This document shows positions 47,670 through 57,332 of a stretch of 64,000 bases of DNA, in pieces (positions within the stretch are counted from its first letter, which is position 1; each line of letters opens with the position of its first letter). This DNA is from Alphaproteobacteria bacterium (GTDB lineage: Bacteria; Pseudomonadota; Alphaproteobacteria; UBA6615), in the NCBI GenBank assembly GCA_039980135.1, contig JBDXCV010000003.1, forward strand, positions 868,001 to 932,000, given 5' to 3'. The notes under the pieces are model-generated. The model did not search any database. It worked only from the letters and a program-made list of their open reading frames with translations, and was not told the DNA's origin. Position numbers and translations under genes: made by a program.

Positions 47670-47932
47670 TCTGTACCTCCTACCTGAAGGTTGATTTCTT
47701 CAACCCGCACTTTCTGCGCGGACAATTCACCGGCACTTTACGTGGCCAGTTCTTAACAAAGGGTAATAATTGCCGATAAAACATTTACATAGGAAAAAAA
47801 TTCCGACTAACCCCGGGTGCGTTATGGTATTTATGGTTAACGAAATATACAATTGTAAGTAATCATAGATTATTCTTTAAGAGTATTTCTGTAAATTTGT
47901 AAATATCTGAAGTTCGCAATACCGGGCGCGAA

Positions 47933-48373
47933 GTGACACCAAACCTACCAGGCCGTATCGGGATAGGCGCAGACGTGGCGGCAACAAATGCCGCCCGCCT
48001 GCGCGCTGCTGCCGAAGCCGCCGCTCAGCGTGTCGGATACATCTCCGCTACGCCGGGCCCCGATCAACACGAACGTCAGAATGTTCATCTGTCGTCGCGC
48101 ATGGCGCGCGCGCGGGTGATTGTCGAACTGGATCTCCAGCACGAATCCCGGGCTCGGACCACGACACGCCGCGCGCCGGTGCACAATGGTCCGAACCCGC
48201 TTTTCCTGGCGCAGTATTTGGCGCAGGAGACGGCGAACGCCGATGGCGATGCCGTCGTCCGGTCCCGGGCTGCGGCGCATTATCCGTCCCTGGGGTTTGA
48301 GCAGGATATCCTGCTTCCCGGTGATGCGGGGGTCTTCGTCGGCGACGCCCCACGGGTCGACATCTACGTTTGA
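47933..48373 (+). CDS. Conserved-looking hypothetical protein, 146 aa
   Basis: A 146-residue frame from GTG 47933 with an Ala-rich N-terminal helix (VAATNAARLRAAAEAAAQRV), a central NGPNPLFLAQYLAQETANAD segment and an end DAPRVDIYV. The AQYxAQE pattern is reminiscent of small uncharacterised alphaproteobacterial proteins. No signal peptide, membrane helix or enzyme motif. Two opposite-strand frames overlap it but look like composition shadows. Upstream (47760-47910) is unusually AT-rich and may contain its promoter. Confidence 0.6.
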   Translation: MTPNLPGRIGIGADVAATNAARLRAAAEAAAQRVGYISATPGPDQHERQNVHLSSRMARARVIVELDLQHESRARTTTRRAPVHNGPNPLFLAQYLAQETANADGDAVVRSRAAAHYPSLGFEQDILLPGDAGVFVGDAPRVDIYV

Positions 48374-48497
48374 TCGGTCGGAAATTTTGGCGCGGTCCGA
48401 ACCCGGCGCATTGCAGTGACCCTCCCCTTTCGCTTATTCAAGAACAGTCACGATGTCGCGGATGGTATCGTTGGCTTCAAATGCGAGGGGGTACAAG

Positions 48498-50015
48498 GTG
48501 AATACGGTTTTTGAACTGATCGGGGCGGGTGCCGACGACGATATCGCGATTGCGGCACCTGAACGCACGCCGTTGACATATGGGGCGCTTCGCACACTTG
48601 TCGCGACGACCGTCGCCGACATGAACCGCCTGGGAATCGGCCGTAACGATCGGGTTGCGATCGTGCTGCCGAACGGTCCCGAGATGGCGACGTCGTTTGT
48701 GGCGGTTGCTGCCGGTGCGACAACCGCGCCGCTCAACCCGGGCTACCGGGCGGAGGAGTTCCGCTTCTATCTCGAAGATCTCAACGCCAGGGCGCTGTTT
48801 GTCGAGGCGGGAAGCGAATCACCCGCGATCGAAGTCGCGGACTCCATGGGGGTGCCGGTTCTGGAGCTCATCACATCAAGCGATGACCCGGCGGGCATGT
48901 TTGAAATTTCCGGCGATGCCGCGTCGGCCGCCGATCCGACGAAAACGCCCGGCAATGCCGGTGCGGACGATATCGCGCTGGTGCTGCACACGTCCGGCAC
49001 GACCTCGCGCCCCAAGATCGTCCCGCTCAGCCAGACCAACATCTGCGCGTCCGCCGTGCACATCGGCGCGACCCTGGCGCTGACGCCGGATGACCGGTGC
49101 GTCAACATCATGCCGCTGTTCCATATTCACGGGCTGATCGCGGCCGTGCTTTCGAGCCTGGCCGCCGGGGGCAGCACCTATTGCACGCCCGGCTTCGATG
49201 CGCTGCGGGTCTTCCGCTGGTTCGAGGATGCGGTACCCAGCTGGTACACGGCGGTGCCCACCATGCATCAGGCGATTGTCGCGCGTGCCGCGCGCAACGC
49301 CGACACCCTGGCGGCGATGGATTTGCGGTTCATCCGGTCGTCGTCGTCGTCACTGCCGCCCCAGGTCATGGCGTCGCTGGAAGACACGTTCGGGTGCCCT
49401 GTGATCGAATCCTACGGCATGACCGAGGCGGCGCATCAGATGGCCTCGAACCCGCTGCCGCCGGCCGCCCGCAAGCCCGGGTCGGTGGGCATCGCGGCGG
49501 GGCCGGAAGTCGCAATCATGGACGAGGACGGCAAAATTCTGGCCCAGGGCGAGACGGGCGAGATCGTCATCCGTGGCCCGAACGTCACCGCGGGCTATGA
49601 GGCCAACGACAAGGCCAACGCCGAGGCCTTTACCGGCGGCTGGTTCCGGACCGGCGACCAGGGTCAGATCGACGACGAGGGCTATCTGAGCCTCACGGGG
49701 CGCCTGAAGGAGATCATCAATCGGGGCGGGGAGAAGATCAGCCCGCGTGAGGTGGATGAGGTCCTGCTGGATCATCCGGCGGTCGCGCAGGCGCTCACCT
49801 TCGCCTATCCTCATGACAAACTGGGTGAAGAGGTCGCCGTCGCGATCGTGCTCAAGGAAGATCAGTCCGCCGATGAGGCGAGCATTCGTGATTTCGCCGC
49901 CAAGCAGCTCGCGGACTTCAAGGTGCCGCGCAAGGTGATCTTCCTGGAGGAGATTCCCAAGGGCGCGACAGGCAAGCTGCAGCGCATCGGCCTGCATGAG
50001 AAGCTCGGGCTTTAG
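48498..50015 (+). CDS. Acyl-CoA ligase (AMP-binding family)
   Basis: A 505-residue ANL-superfamily enzyme with the P-loop HTSGTTSRPK (about residue 164), the adenylate motif ESYGMTE (about 302-308), the hinge TGRLKEIINRGGEKISP and the C-terminal catalytic lysine in PKGATGKLQR. It activates a carboxylic acid as acyl-AMP and then acyl-CoA; the overall look recalls the oxalate/short-acid CoA ligase group, but the substrate is unproven. GTG 48498 is preceded by GAGGGGG; an earlier start at 48453 lacks support. It is followed after 9 bases by a ketopantoate reductase-like gene. Confidence 0.9.
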   Translation: MNTVFELIGAGADDDIAIAAPERTPLTYGALRTLVATTVADMNRLGIGRNDRVAIVLPNGPEMATSFVAVAAGATTAPLNPGYRAEEFRFYLEDLNARALFVEAGSESPAIEVADSMGVPVLELITSSDDPAGMFEISGDAASAADPTKTPGNAGADDIALVLHTSGTTSRPKIVPLSQTNICASAVHIGATLALTPDDRCVNIMPLFHIHGLIAAVLSSLAAGGSTYCTPGFDALRVFRWFEDAVPSWYTAVPTMHQAIVARAARNADTLAAMDLRFIRSSSSSLPPQVMASLEDTFGCPVIESYGMTEAAHQMASNPLPPAARKPGSVGIAAGPEVAIMDEDGKILAQGETGEIVIRGPNVTAGYEANDKANAEAFTGGWFRTGDQGQIDDEGYLSLTGRLKEIINRGGEKISPREVDEVLLDHPAVAQALTFAYPHDKLGEEVAVAIVLKEDQSADEASIRDFAAKQLADFKVPRKVIFLEEIPKGATGKLQRIGLHEKLGL

Positions 50016-50024
50016 GGGGGCGCT

Positions 50025-51011
50025 GTGAAGGTTTGTATTTTCGGCGCGGGGGCGATCGGCGGCTACCTGGCGGTCGAACTGGCGGACGCGGGCAACGCCG
50101 AAGTCACCTGTATTGCGCGGGGGCCGCACCTTGCCGCCATGCGCGAAAACGGCCTGCGGCTCGTGCGCGACGATGCGGACGACAAGGTGGTACAGGTGCG
50201 TTGCACGGACAGCCCTGAAGAAGCCGGCCCCCAGGACATTGTGATTGTGACTCTCAAGGCCCATTCGGCCGCCGCCGTGGCGGACCGGATGATGCCGTTG
50301 TTCGGACCCGAGACGGCCGTGGTCACAGCCCAGAACGGCGTGCCCTGGTGGTACTTCTACAAGCTCGCCGGCGCTCATGAGGGCACCCGCGTGGCGTCGG
50401 TCGACCCGGGCAACCGGCAATGGGATGTGATCGGGCCCGAACGTGCGATCGGCTGCGTGGTGTATCCGGCCGCGGAAATCACCGCGCCCGGGGTGATCCG
50501 GCACGAATACGGCAATCGTTTCACTTTGGGCGAGCCGTCCGGCGAGAAGACCGAACGGGTACAGGCCCTGGCTGCGCTGCTCTCCGATGCCGGATTGCGT
50601 GCACCGGTCCGGCCGCGCATTCGCGACGAGATGTGGGTCAAGCTCTGGGGAAATGTATCTCTCAACCCGATTTCGGCACTGACCGGCGGTACGCTGGCGG
50701 AGTTGATCGACGATCCCGATGTCTGTTCGGTGATCCGCGCCGTGATGGTCGAGGCGCAGTCTGTGGGCGAGGCGCTCGGCGTCAAGTTCGCCATTGATGT
50801 GGACAAGCGTATTGCCGGCGCCCGCGACGTCGGCGACCACAAGACATCGATGCTGCAGGATCTGGAACTGGGTCGCCCCATGGAGATTGACGCACTTGTC
50901 GCATCCGTCCAGGAGCTTGGCCGAATCGTCGAAGTGCCCACACCGTCGATTGATATCGTGCTGGGATTGGTGCGCCAGCGCGCCCGGCTGGCCGGCTGCT
51001 ACGGCGCCTGA
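50025..51011 (+). CDS. 2-dehydropantoate 2-reductase family protein
   Basis: A 328-residue NADPH-dependent reductase with the N-terminal FGAGAIGGYLA nucleotide loop, LKAHSAAAVADRM, and the catalytic-lysine region RDEMWVKLWGNVSLNPIS followed by DHKTSMLQDLELGRPMEID. PanE reduces ketopantoate in pantothenate synthesis. Because it sits next to an acyl-CoA ligase rather than pan genes, it may act on another 2-oxoacid. The start is GTG 50025, 9 bases after the ligase. Confidence 0.9.
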   Translation: MKVCIFGAGAIGGYLAVELADAGNAEVTCIARGPHLAAMRENGLRLVRDDADDKVVQVRCTDSPEEAGPQDIVIVTLKAHSAAAVADRMMPLFGPETAVVTAQNGVPWWYFYKLAGAHEGTRVASVDPGNRQWDVIGPERAIGCVVYPAAEITAPGVIRHEYGNRFTLGEPSGEKTERVQALAALLSDAGLRAPVRPRIRDEMWVKLWGNVSLNPISALTGGTLAELIDDPDVCSVIRAVMVEAQSVGEALGVKFAIDVDKRIAGARDVGDHKTSMLQDLELGRPMEIDALVASVQELGRIVEVPTPSIDIVLGLVRQRARLAGCYGA

Positions 51012-51012
51012 A

Positions 51013-52224
51013 TTATCCGGTCTGTCCCGTCTTGCCCGGGCGACGGAAGCACCGGTTCAGCCAGCTCACGAGGGGTGCGGCGATGGCCATGAATAGCAGG
51101 GCCCCGCACAAGACGGCGAAGGATGTTCGGATTCCGGCTTCACGGATGATGGGTTGCGCGACGAAGGGCAACGCGAACTGCCCGGCATAGATCGCCGCCG
51201 TCAGGCCGCCGAGCACGCGCGCGCGAACGGCAGGGTCGGTGAGGCCGAGCAGCCATGTGCTCGTGTTTGCGAACATCTGGCTCATGCCGACGCCGAAGCA
51301 GAACAGGGCGATCATTACCACGAGCAAGCTGTCGGCGAATGTGAGCAGCAGGTAGCCGATGGCCATGCCTGCGGCGATCAGCGCGTAGATCCAGGCGTTC
51401 GACAGGTGCTTGCGCAGATATGGGAACAGCGGGCCGCCGATCGCCATCAACAGGAGCGGCCAGGCGATTGCATAGCCTGCGATGCTGGCCTGGGTGACCT
51501 CGATATCGACCAGCAGGAACGGCAGGTTGAGGGGCATCTGCAAAAAGGCGCCGCCCGTGACGACAACCATCGCATAGATCGCGATCAGGGTGAGCCAAGG
51601 GGTGGGTTTTGCGGATTGCGCGCGCGGCGCGAGTGTGCCGGTCTGCGCGTCGACAGGTCTCGTCCGTGCGGGCTCGTTCACCGTCGCTATGAGGCTGGGC
51701 AGGAAGAGCAGCGCGGACAGGTAGAGCAGGAACGGTGCGCGCCAGTGAATGTCCGCCGCGATGCCGCCTGCGAGCACGAAGACGACCCCGCCGCTGGCGG
51801 TTGCGCCCGCGAAGATGGCGATCGCGCGTCGGCGCCGCGGGATGTCCTCATAGTAATCCGCGAGCAGGGCGGGCGGCAGCGTGAACAGAATGCCCATGCC
51901 GAGACCGAGGGCGGCACGGGACACCAGGATGGCCGTGAGATCGTCGAGGATATACGGCAACGCACCGGACGCGGCGTAGAGCAGGATGCCGAATATCAGA
52001 ATCGGTCGGCGGCCGATGCGATCGGCGAGGCTGCCGACGATGGGGCCTGACAGGGCCAGCAAAAGCGTCGGGATCGATACTACAAGCCGGGCCAGGAGGT
52101 CGATGTTCGGCTGATCTCCGAAATGCGCGCTCAGCTCCGGTAGCGAGGGCGCCACCGCCGCCACCGACATGGCCGATAGCCCGCCGCAGGCAAACAGGGT
52201 GGCGTCACGGGTCCGCCGCCGCAT
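51013..52224 (-). CDS. MFS transporter
   Basis: A 403-residue membrane protein with about 12 helices and the MFS motif GSLADRIGRRPILIFG in loop 2-3. The sequence resembles the drug-resistance/CynX-type MFS class; the substrate is unknown. It converges on the ketopantoate reductase-like gene, with the stops one base apart, and lies downstream of the serine hydrolase gene. ATG 52224 begins MRRRTRDATLFACGG; a TTG at 52245 is an alternative start. Confidence 0.88.
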   Translation of the reverse strand: MRRRTRDATLFACGGLSAMSVAAVAPSLPELSAHFGDQPNIDLLARLVVSIPTLLLALSGPIVGSLADRIGRRPILIFGILLYAASGALPYILDDLTAILVSRAALGLGMGILFTLPPALLADYYEDIPRRRRAIAIFAGATASGGVVFVLAGGIAADIHWRAPFLLYLSALLFLPSLIATVNEPARTRPVDAQTGTLAPRAQSAKPTPWLTLIAIYAMVVVTGGAFLQMPLNLPFLLVDIEVTQASIAGYAIAWPLLLMAIGGPLFPYLRKHLSNAWIYALIAAGMAIGYLLLTFADSLLVVMIALFCFGVGMSQMFANTSTWLLGLTDPAVRARVLGGLTAAIYAGQFALPFVAQPIIREAGIRTSFAVLCGALLFMAIAAPLVSWLNRCFRRPGKTGQTG

Positions 52225-52279
52225 TGAACTGATGGATTGGGTCAAGACAGGTCCGGTGCTGGGGCGGGGGCGAAACTTC

Positions 52280-53428
52280 CTAGAAGGCGGAGAACGCGGC
52301 GTCGACGATGGCTTCGGTTCGCACGCCCACACTCATGCCTTCGCTCTGGTAGTTCGACACGAAACAAAGTGCAAGATTCCTGTCCGGGTCGGCGAGTGCG
52401 CGCGCGCCGCCGGATCCGAGATGCCCGAAGGCGTTCTCGTTGGGCCCCATGACCGTCGCGCCGGGCGGGTTCTTGGCATATCCCATGGCATAGCGCATGG
52501 GCCGGCCGGTCATGCCGTCGGCCGCCTCGGTCCATTGAGTGACCGTGGCGCGCGCGATGGCTTCGGGCGATAGAATACGAACGCCGTCGATCTCACCACC
52601 ATTGGCGAGCATCGCGTAGATACGTGCCATGGCGCGTGCCTCGCCGAACCCGCCGAATGACGGAATCCCGGCCGTGCGGAACGCATGACTGTTCTGCACA
52701 TCGGTGTTCATGGGTTTGGGGTTGGGCCGCCAGGCCCGCGACAGAGGTGTTTCGCCGGTCGCAGCCTGTGCAGCCATCACGTTGCCGCCGGGATTGGGGG
52801 TCAGGTCGGCGACACGTTCGAGATCGGCTTCGCGCACACCGATCTGATAGTCCACACTCAGCGGCGCGCAGATATTTTCCTGAACGAATTCCCGAATCGG
52901 CGTGCCCGTCACGCGGCGCACCACTTCGCCCGCCAGATAGCCGATGTTCACCGAATTGTAGGCACCTTTGGCGCCGGCCGGCCATGCCGGTTCCTGAACT
53001 TCCAGCGCTGCGATCATGCGGTCGTAGTGGAATATGTCCCCCGGCTCCGTCGCGTCGGCGAAACACACCCCGCAATTGTGCGAGATGATGTGCCGGACCT
53101 TGATGTCCGCCTTGCCGTTCTGGGCGAATTCCGGCCAGTAATCTGAGACCGGCGCCTCGAGATCGACCAGGCCCCGGTCTGCGAGGATGTGGACGGATGT
53201 GGTGCACATGCTCTTGGCGATCGAATACATGATGCACAGCGTGTCTTCGCGCCATGGCCTGGTACGTGCCGTATCCATATGGCCACCCCAGAGGTCGACG
53301 ACTTTCTTGCCCTCGTGATAGATCGCGACGGCGCTGCCGATCTCGTCATGCGCCGTGAAATTACGCGCCAGTGCCCCATGAACGGCTTTGAAATCGGGAT
53401 CGCAATGCCCGTGTATCTCTATGGTCAT
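52280..53428 (-). CDS. Beta-lactamase-fold serine hydrolase (class C/EstB-like)
   Basis: A 382-residue protein of the serine beta-lactamase/DD-peptidase superfamily. The SxxK catalytic pair is Ser69-Lys72 (MYSIAKS) and the tyrosine motif is GAYNSVN (Tyr157). There is no signal peptide, so it is probably a cytoplasmic esterase or amide hydrolase rather than an antibiotic-resistance enzyme. Its ATG overlaps the glpK stop (53425-53428), implying cotranscription with glpK. Confidence 0.88.
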   Translation of the reverse strand: MTIEIHGHCDPDFKAVHGALARNFTAHDEIGSAVAIYHEGKKVVDLWGGHMDTARTRPWREDTLCIMYSIAKSMCTTSVHILADRGLVDLEAPVSDYWPEFAQNGKADIKVRHIISHNCGVCFADATEPGDIFHYDRMIAALEVQEPAWPAGAKGAYNSVNIGYLAGEVVRRVTGTPIREFVQENICAPLSVDYQIGVREADLERVADLTPNPGGNVMAAQAATGETPLSRAWRPNPKPMNTDVQNSHAFRTAGIPSFGGFGEARAMARIYAMLANGGEIDGVRILSPEAIARATVTQWTEAADGMTGRPMRYAMGYAKNPPGATVMGPNENAFGHLGSGGARALADPDRNLALCFVSNYQSEGMSVGVRTEAIVDAAFSAF

Positions 53429-54921
53429 ATCGGTTCCCGGGAAGATGTTGACAGTGTTCGCGCTACGGCATCCTGCCAGCCGGCCAGCAGTTCCGTGCGT
53501 GTATCAATGCTCATTTCGGGTTTGAAGTCACGGTCGAGCCGCCAGCGATTGTCGATATCGCCCGGGTTCGCATACAGCCCGATACCGAGACCGGCGAGCA
53601 TGGCGGCGCCCAGCGCCGTGGTCTCCGTCGTCACGGGGCGTTCGACGGGCATATCGAGAATATCGGCGAGGAACTGCATCAGCCAGTCGTTCGAGGCCAT
53701 GCCGCCATCCACGCGAATGGTCTCGGGCTTGGCGCCACGGTCGGCGGACATGGCGTCGAGCAGATCATTGGTCTGATAGGCCACGGCCTCCAACGTGGCG
53801 CGGGCGATCTCGGCGATTCCGGAATCGCGCGTCAGGCCGAGGATCGCGCCGCGGGCCGCCGGGTCCCAATGGGGTGCACCCAATCCCGCGAAGGCCGGTA
53901 CCATATAGACGCCCTGGTTCGATGACAGCGCGCGGGCCAGGGGTTCGGTTTCGGGCGCGGCCCCGATGAGATGCAGCGCATCGCGCAGCCACTGGACGGC
54001 GGCCCCGGCGACGAAGATCGAGCCTTCCAGCGCGTAGGTCGTCTCGCCCCCCAATCGGTAGTTGATCGTGGTCAGCAGGCGATTGGCGGATGGCGCGGCT
54101 TCACAGCCGGTGTTCATCAACACGAAACCGCCTGTCCCGAAGGTGCTCTTGACCATGCCCGGTGCGAAACAGGCCTGCCCGATCGCGGCGGCTTGCTGGT
54201 CCCCCGCGATCCCGCGGATGGGAATTTCGGCCCCGATGGTTGCCGAAATCGTGGTGCCGAAATCGGCGGCGCAGTCGCGCACGTCCGGCAGGATCGCGGC
54301 CGGTATCCGCCAGAGATCGAGCAGATCTTCGCGCCATTCCTGGCGATGAATGTCGAACAGCATTGTCCGGCTGGCGTTGGTCGCATCCGTCGCATGGGTG
54401 GCGCCGCCGGTCAGGCGCCAGAGCAGAAAGCTGTCGACAGTACCGAAGGCGAGATCTCCCGCTTCGGCGCGTTCGCGCGCGCCGTCGACGTGATCGAGAA
54501 GCCAGGCGATCTTCGATGCCGAGAAATAGGGATCGGGCAGAAGCCCTGTCCGCCCGGCGATCATCTCTGCATGGCCGGCCTCGGTGACAGCGCGACAAGA
54601 CGGGGCGGTGCGCCGGTCCTGCCAGACAAGGGCGTTGTAAATGGGGACGCCCGTTGCACGATCCCACAGAAGCGTGGTCTCGCGCTGGTTGGTGATACCC
54701 AGTGCGGCGACGCGGTGCGTCGAACCGAGGACGTCACGGCAAACCGCGATCGTGTCGTTCCAGATGTCTTCGGGGTCATGTTCGACCCATCCCGGTTTCG
54801 GGAATATCTGCCGAAGATCGCGCCGGGCGATGTCGACGGGTGTGCCCGACGCGTCGAACAGAATGGCCCGGGTGCTGGTTGTGCCCTGGTCGATCGCGAG
54901 GATATGGGGCGCGTCGCTCAT
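53425..54921 (-). CDS. glpK: Glycerol kinase
   Basis: A 498-residue FGGY-family kinase with [50 protein letters not shown] and [18 protein letters not shown], matching GlpK length and motifs. It phosphorylates glycerol to glycerol-3-phosphate. glpF and glpD are not adjacent, so it appears isolated from a glycerol regulon and is instead coupled to the serine hydrolase. A shift to another polyol is possible. Confidence 0.92.
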   Translation of the reverse strand: MSDAPHILAIDQGTTSTRAILFDASGTPVDIARRDLRQIFPKPGWVEHDPEDIWNDTIAVCRDVLGSTHRVAALGITNQRETTLLWDRATGVPIYNALVWQDRRTAPSCRAVTEAGHAEMIAGRTGLLPDPYFSASKIAWLLDHVDGARERAEAGDLAFGTVDSFLLWRLTGGATHATDATNASRTMLFDIHRQEWREDLLDLWRIPAAILPDVRDCAADFGTTISATIGAEIPIRGIAGDQQAAAIGQACFAPGMVKSTFGTGGFVLMNTGCEAAPSANRLLTTINYRLGGETTYALEGSIFVAGAAVQWLRDALHLIGAAPETEPLARALSSNQGVYMVPAFAGLGAPHWDPAARGAILGLTRDSGIAEIARATLEAVAYQTNDLLDAMSADRGAKPETIRVDGGMASNDWLMQFLADILDMPVERPVTTETTALGAAMLAGLGIGLYANPGDIDNRWRLDRDFKPEMSIDTRTELLAGWQDAVARTLSTSSREPI

Positions 54922-54931
54922 GGCGCGGGGT

Positions 54932-55201
54932 TCAGCCGCGCCCGCCGCGCAGCTTCATTGCAATCATCGCGGCAACCAGCATGAGAGTCACGACATTGGC
55001 GACGATGATCGGCCGGGATTCGATGATAAAACCGTAGACAAGCCAAAGCGAAAGGCCGGTCCCGAAGATCACGAACATGCCGAGCGAGATGTCGCGGGTG
55101 GACCGTGTCTGCCAGGATTTCACAACCTGGGGAACGAAGGCGATGGTCGTCAGGACCGCCGCGACGCCACCAATGAGGTCGGGATGGATGGCGTCGAGCA
55201 T
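54932..55201 (-). CDS. SemiSWEET family transporter
   Basis: An 89-residue, 3-helix membrane protein with the PQ-loop signature [20 protein letters not shown] and a central [16 protein letters not shown]. SemiSWEETs dimerise to move sugars passively across the inner membrane. It lies between glpK and the second amidase, in the same orientation. Confidence 0.9.
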   Translation of the reverse strand: MLDAIHPDLIGGVAAVLTTIAFVPQVVKSWQTRSTRDISLGMFVIFGTGLSLWLVYGFIIESRPIIVANVVTLMLVAAMIAMKLRGGRG

Positions 55202-55219
55202 GGTGGCGTCTTTCTTGCG

Positions 55220-56425
55220 CTAGCGGATGCAGAAAGGCTGCAGTGCCACGGCGAGGTCGAGGAGGGCCTCGTCACCGCCGGGCCAGCCGATGAAGGACAG
55301 CCCGATCGGGCACCCGTCCACTTCCGCGGCCGGAATGGCGATTTGCGGCAAACCGCTGTGCCCTGAAATGCAGGTGAGCGCCATCGTGTTGGACCGGAAG
55401 AACTCGAGCGCCGCGCCGCCGACATCGGTTGCCGGCGCGGTCACCGGCGCCGTCGGCAGGCACAGGATTGTCCCCGGTGTCGCCAGCTTGCGGACCCGCT
55501 CACGCGCCCTGTCGCGCACCATATTGGCGGCCTCGATTTCCTCGGATGTCATGGCCGCCGCCATGGCGAAACGCTCGCGAATGCCGGGTCCGAGATCGGC
55601 GTTGTGTTCGACAACCCAGGGGACGTTGGTCTGTTTGACCTCGCCGGCCTGGATCACGCGGAAGGCGTCCCACCAGATATCGAGGGTATCGTCGCCCGCC
55701 ACGGCCATCGGTTCGCCCACCGGGAGGAAATCGGCCGCGGCGTCCAGCACGGCCTCGAGGGCGGCGCGCACGTCTGGCGTGGCGCGGTCGAACGCGTCGG
55801 TCAGGACGAGCATTCGGCCGATGTCGCCGGAAACCGTCGCCGCGTCGAGCAGCACCGGGCCGATGGCGCGGAACAGTTCGGCGTCGTTGGTAAACCAGCC
55901 GGCCGTGTCGAAGGACGGCGCCATCGGGTGGGCGTTGGACAGGTCAACCCGGTCATGGGTCGGGCGGAGCCCGTACAGCCCGCAGAACGAAGCCGGGATG
56001 CGGACCGAACCGCCGGTGTCGGAGCCGAGCGCGAAATCGCAAAGTTCTGCCGCCACCGCCGCGGCCGAACCGGAGGACGAGCCGCCAGGCATGCAGCCGG
56101 GTGCGCGGACATTCTTCGGTGTGCCGTAATGGGCGTTGTCGCCGGACAGGCTGTAGAAGAACTCATCGCAGACGGTGATGCCGACCATGTCCGCCCCGGC
56201 GTCCAGCAGCTTCTGAACGGTCGGCGCGGTGTTGTCTTCTATCGGCGCCCACGCATAGTAGTCCGGGTTGCCGTTGGAAACCTTGCGTCCGGCGATATGG
56301 TAGAGGTCCTTCACCGCGAACGTCTTGCCGGCCAGCGGGCCATTGCCCGACCCGGCTATGGGCGCGGTGATGTTATGGGGCACGAATGCGCCGATGGGAT
56401 CGTTGGGGACGGTGGGCTGGCTCAT
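55220..56425 (-). CDS. Amidase signature family hydrolase (paralogue of the 2809-4005 gene)
   Basis: A 401-residue amidase with Lys39 (FAVKD), GGSSSGSA (residues 114-121) and the nucleophile Ser140 in GSDTGGSVR. It hydrolyses an unknown amide. Overall similarity to the first amidase, including the shared SFCGLYG(I/L)RP stretch, indicates a common origin. It is the first gene of the leftward set amidase-SemiSWEET-glpK-hydrolase and is divergent from the enoyl-CoA hydratase gene, with 87 bases between starts. Confidence 0.92.
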   Translation of the reverse strand: MSQPTVPNDPIGAFVPHNITAPIAGSGNGPLAGKTFAVKDLYHIAGRKVSNGNPDYYAWAPIEDNTAPTVQKLLDAGADMVGITVCDEFFYSLSGDNAHYGTPKNVRAPGCMPGGSSSGSAAAVAAELCDFALGSDTGGSVRIPASFCGLYGLRPTHDRVDLSNAHPMAPSFDTAGWFTNDAELFRAIGPVLLDAATVSGDIGRMLVLTDAFDRATPDVRAALEAVLDAAADFLPVGEPMAVAGDDTLDIWWDAFRVIQAGEVKQTNVPWVVEHNADLGPGIRERFAMAAAMTSEEIEAANMVRDRARERVRKLATPGTILCLPTAPVTAPATDVGGAALEFFRSNTMALTCISGHSGLPQIAIPAAEVDGCPIGLSFIGWPGGDEALLDLAVALQPFCIR

Positions 56426-56512
56426 GGCTCTGGACTATACTGCGACAACAGTTGAGACAACAGACAGGCGAGGCGAACCGGCAATGTCGGTGACGCGGGC
56501 GAGGACGAGACG

Positions 56513-57313
56513 ATGAACGAGACCGCAACCGATGCGGACGTGGTGCTGGTGGAGCGCGAGGGCGATATCGTCACCGTGGTGCTCAACCGCCCGGAGAAGC
56601 TGAACGCGCTGAACAAGGCCATGTGGACCCGGGTCGGCGAGGTCATGGGCGAACTCGGCCGCGATGACAGCATTCGCTGCGTGGTGCTGCGCGGCGCGGG
56701 CGACAGGGCCATGGGGCCGGGCGCGGATATCTCCGAGTTCCCGACCGAACGGTCCAATGCGGCGCAGGCCGAGGTCTATGGCGGGTTGATGCACAATGCG
56801 ATGCACGCCATCCGCGACTGCCCCCATCCGGTCATCGCGCTTATCAAGGGGCTGTGTGTCGGCGGGGCACTCGAGATCGCGCTCATGTGCGACATGCGGA
56901 TTTGCGGTGAAGGCTCGCGCTTCGGCGTGCCGATCAACCGGCTCGGCCTGGTGATGGCCTATCCCGAGGTGGAGGCGCTGGTGGGCCTGGTGGGGCGCTC
57001 GGTGGCGCTGGAAATTCTGTATGAAGCCCGCGTGTTCGATGCGGCCGAGGCGAAGGACAAGGGCCTGGTGAACCGCGTTGTGGCTGACAATGAAGTGGAA
57101 GATGAGGCCTATGCGGCCGCGCGGCGGATCGCCGATGGTGCGCCGCTGGTCAATCGCTGGCACAAGAAATTCGTGGATCGGGTGCTGGCCGGCGGGCCGC
57201 CATTGACCGACGCCGAAGCGGCCGAGGGGTTCGCCTGTTTCGACACGGATGATTTCAACACCGGCTACAAGGCCTTCCTGGCCAAGGAGAAGCCGGAATT
57301 CGACGGACGATAG
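56513..57313 (+). CDS. Enoyl-CoA hydratase/isomerase family protein
   Basis: A 266-residue crotonase-fold enzyme with VVLNRPEKLNALNKAMW, the oxyanion-hole region GAGDRAMGPGADISEF and LIKGLCVGGALEIALMCDMR. Crotonases hydrate, isomerise or cleave acyl-CoAs; without a placed catalytic Glu pair the reaction is not certain. It is followed after 19 bases by a CoA-transferase and probably forms an operon with it. Confidence 0.92.
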   Translation: MNETATDADVVLVEREGDIVTVVLNRPEKLNALNKAMWTRVGEVMGELGRDDSIRCVVLRGAGDRAMGPGADISEFPTERSNAAQAEVYGGLMHNAMHAIRDCPHPVIALIKGLCVGGALEIALMCDMRICGEGSRFGVPINRLGLVMAYPEVEALVGLVGRSVALEILYEARVFDAAEAKDKGLVNRVVADNEVEDEAYAAARRIADGAPLVNRWHKKFVDRVLAGGPPLTDAEAAEGFACFDTDDFNTGYKAFLAKEKPEFDGR

Positions 57314-57332
57314 ATTTCGGGGAACGTTAGAG

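Noticed and set aside
52280-53428. Calling the beta-lactamase-fold gene a beta-lactamase
   Set aside because: No signal peptide and EstB-like sequence; family members of this kind are often esterases.
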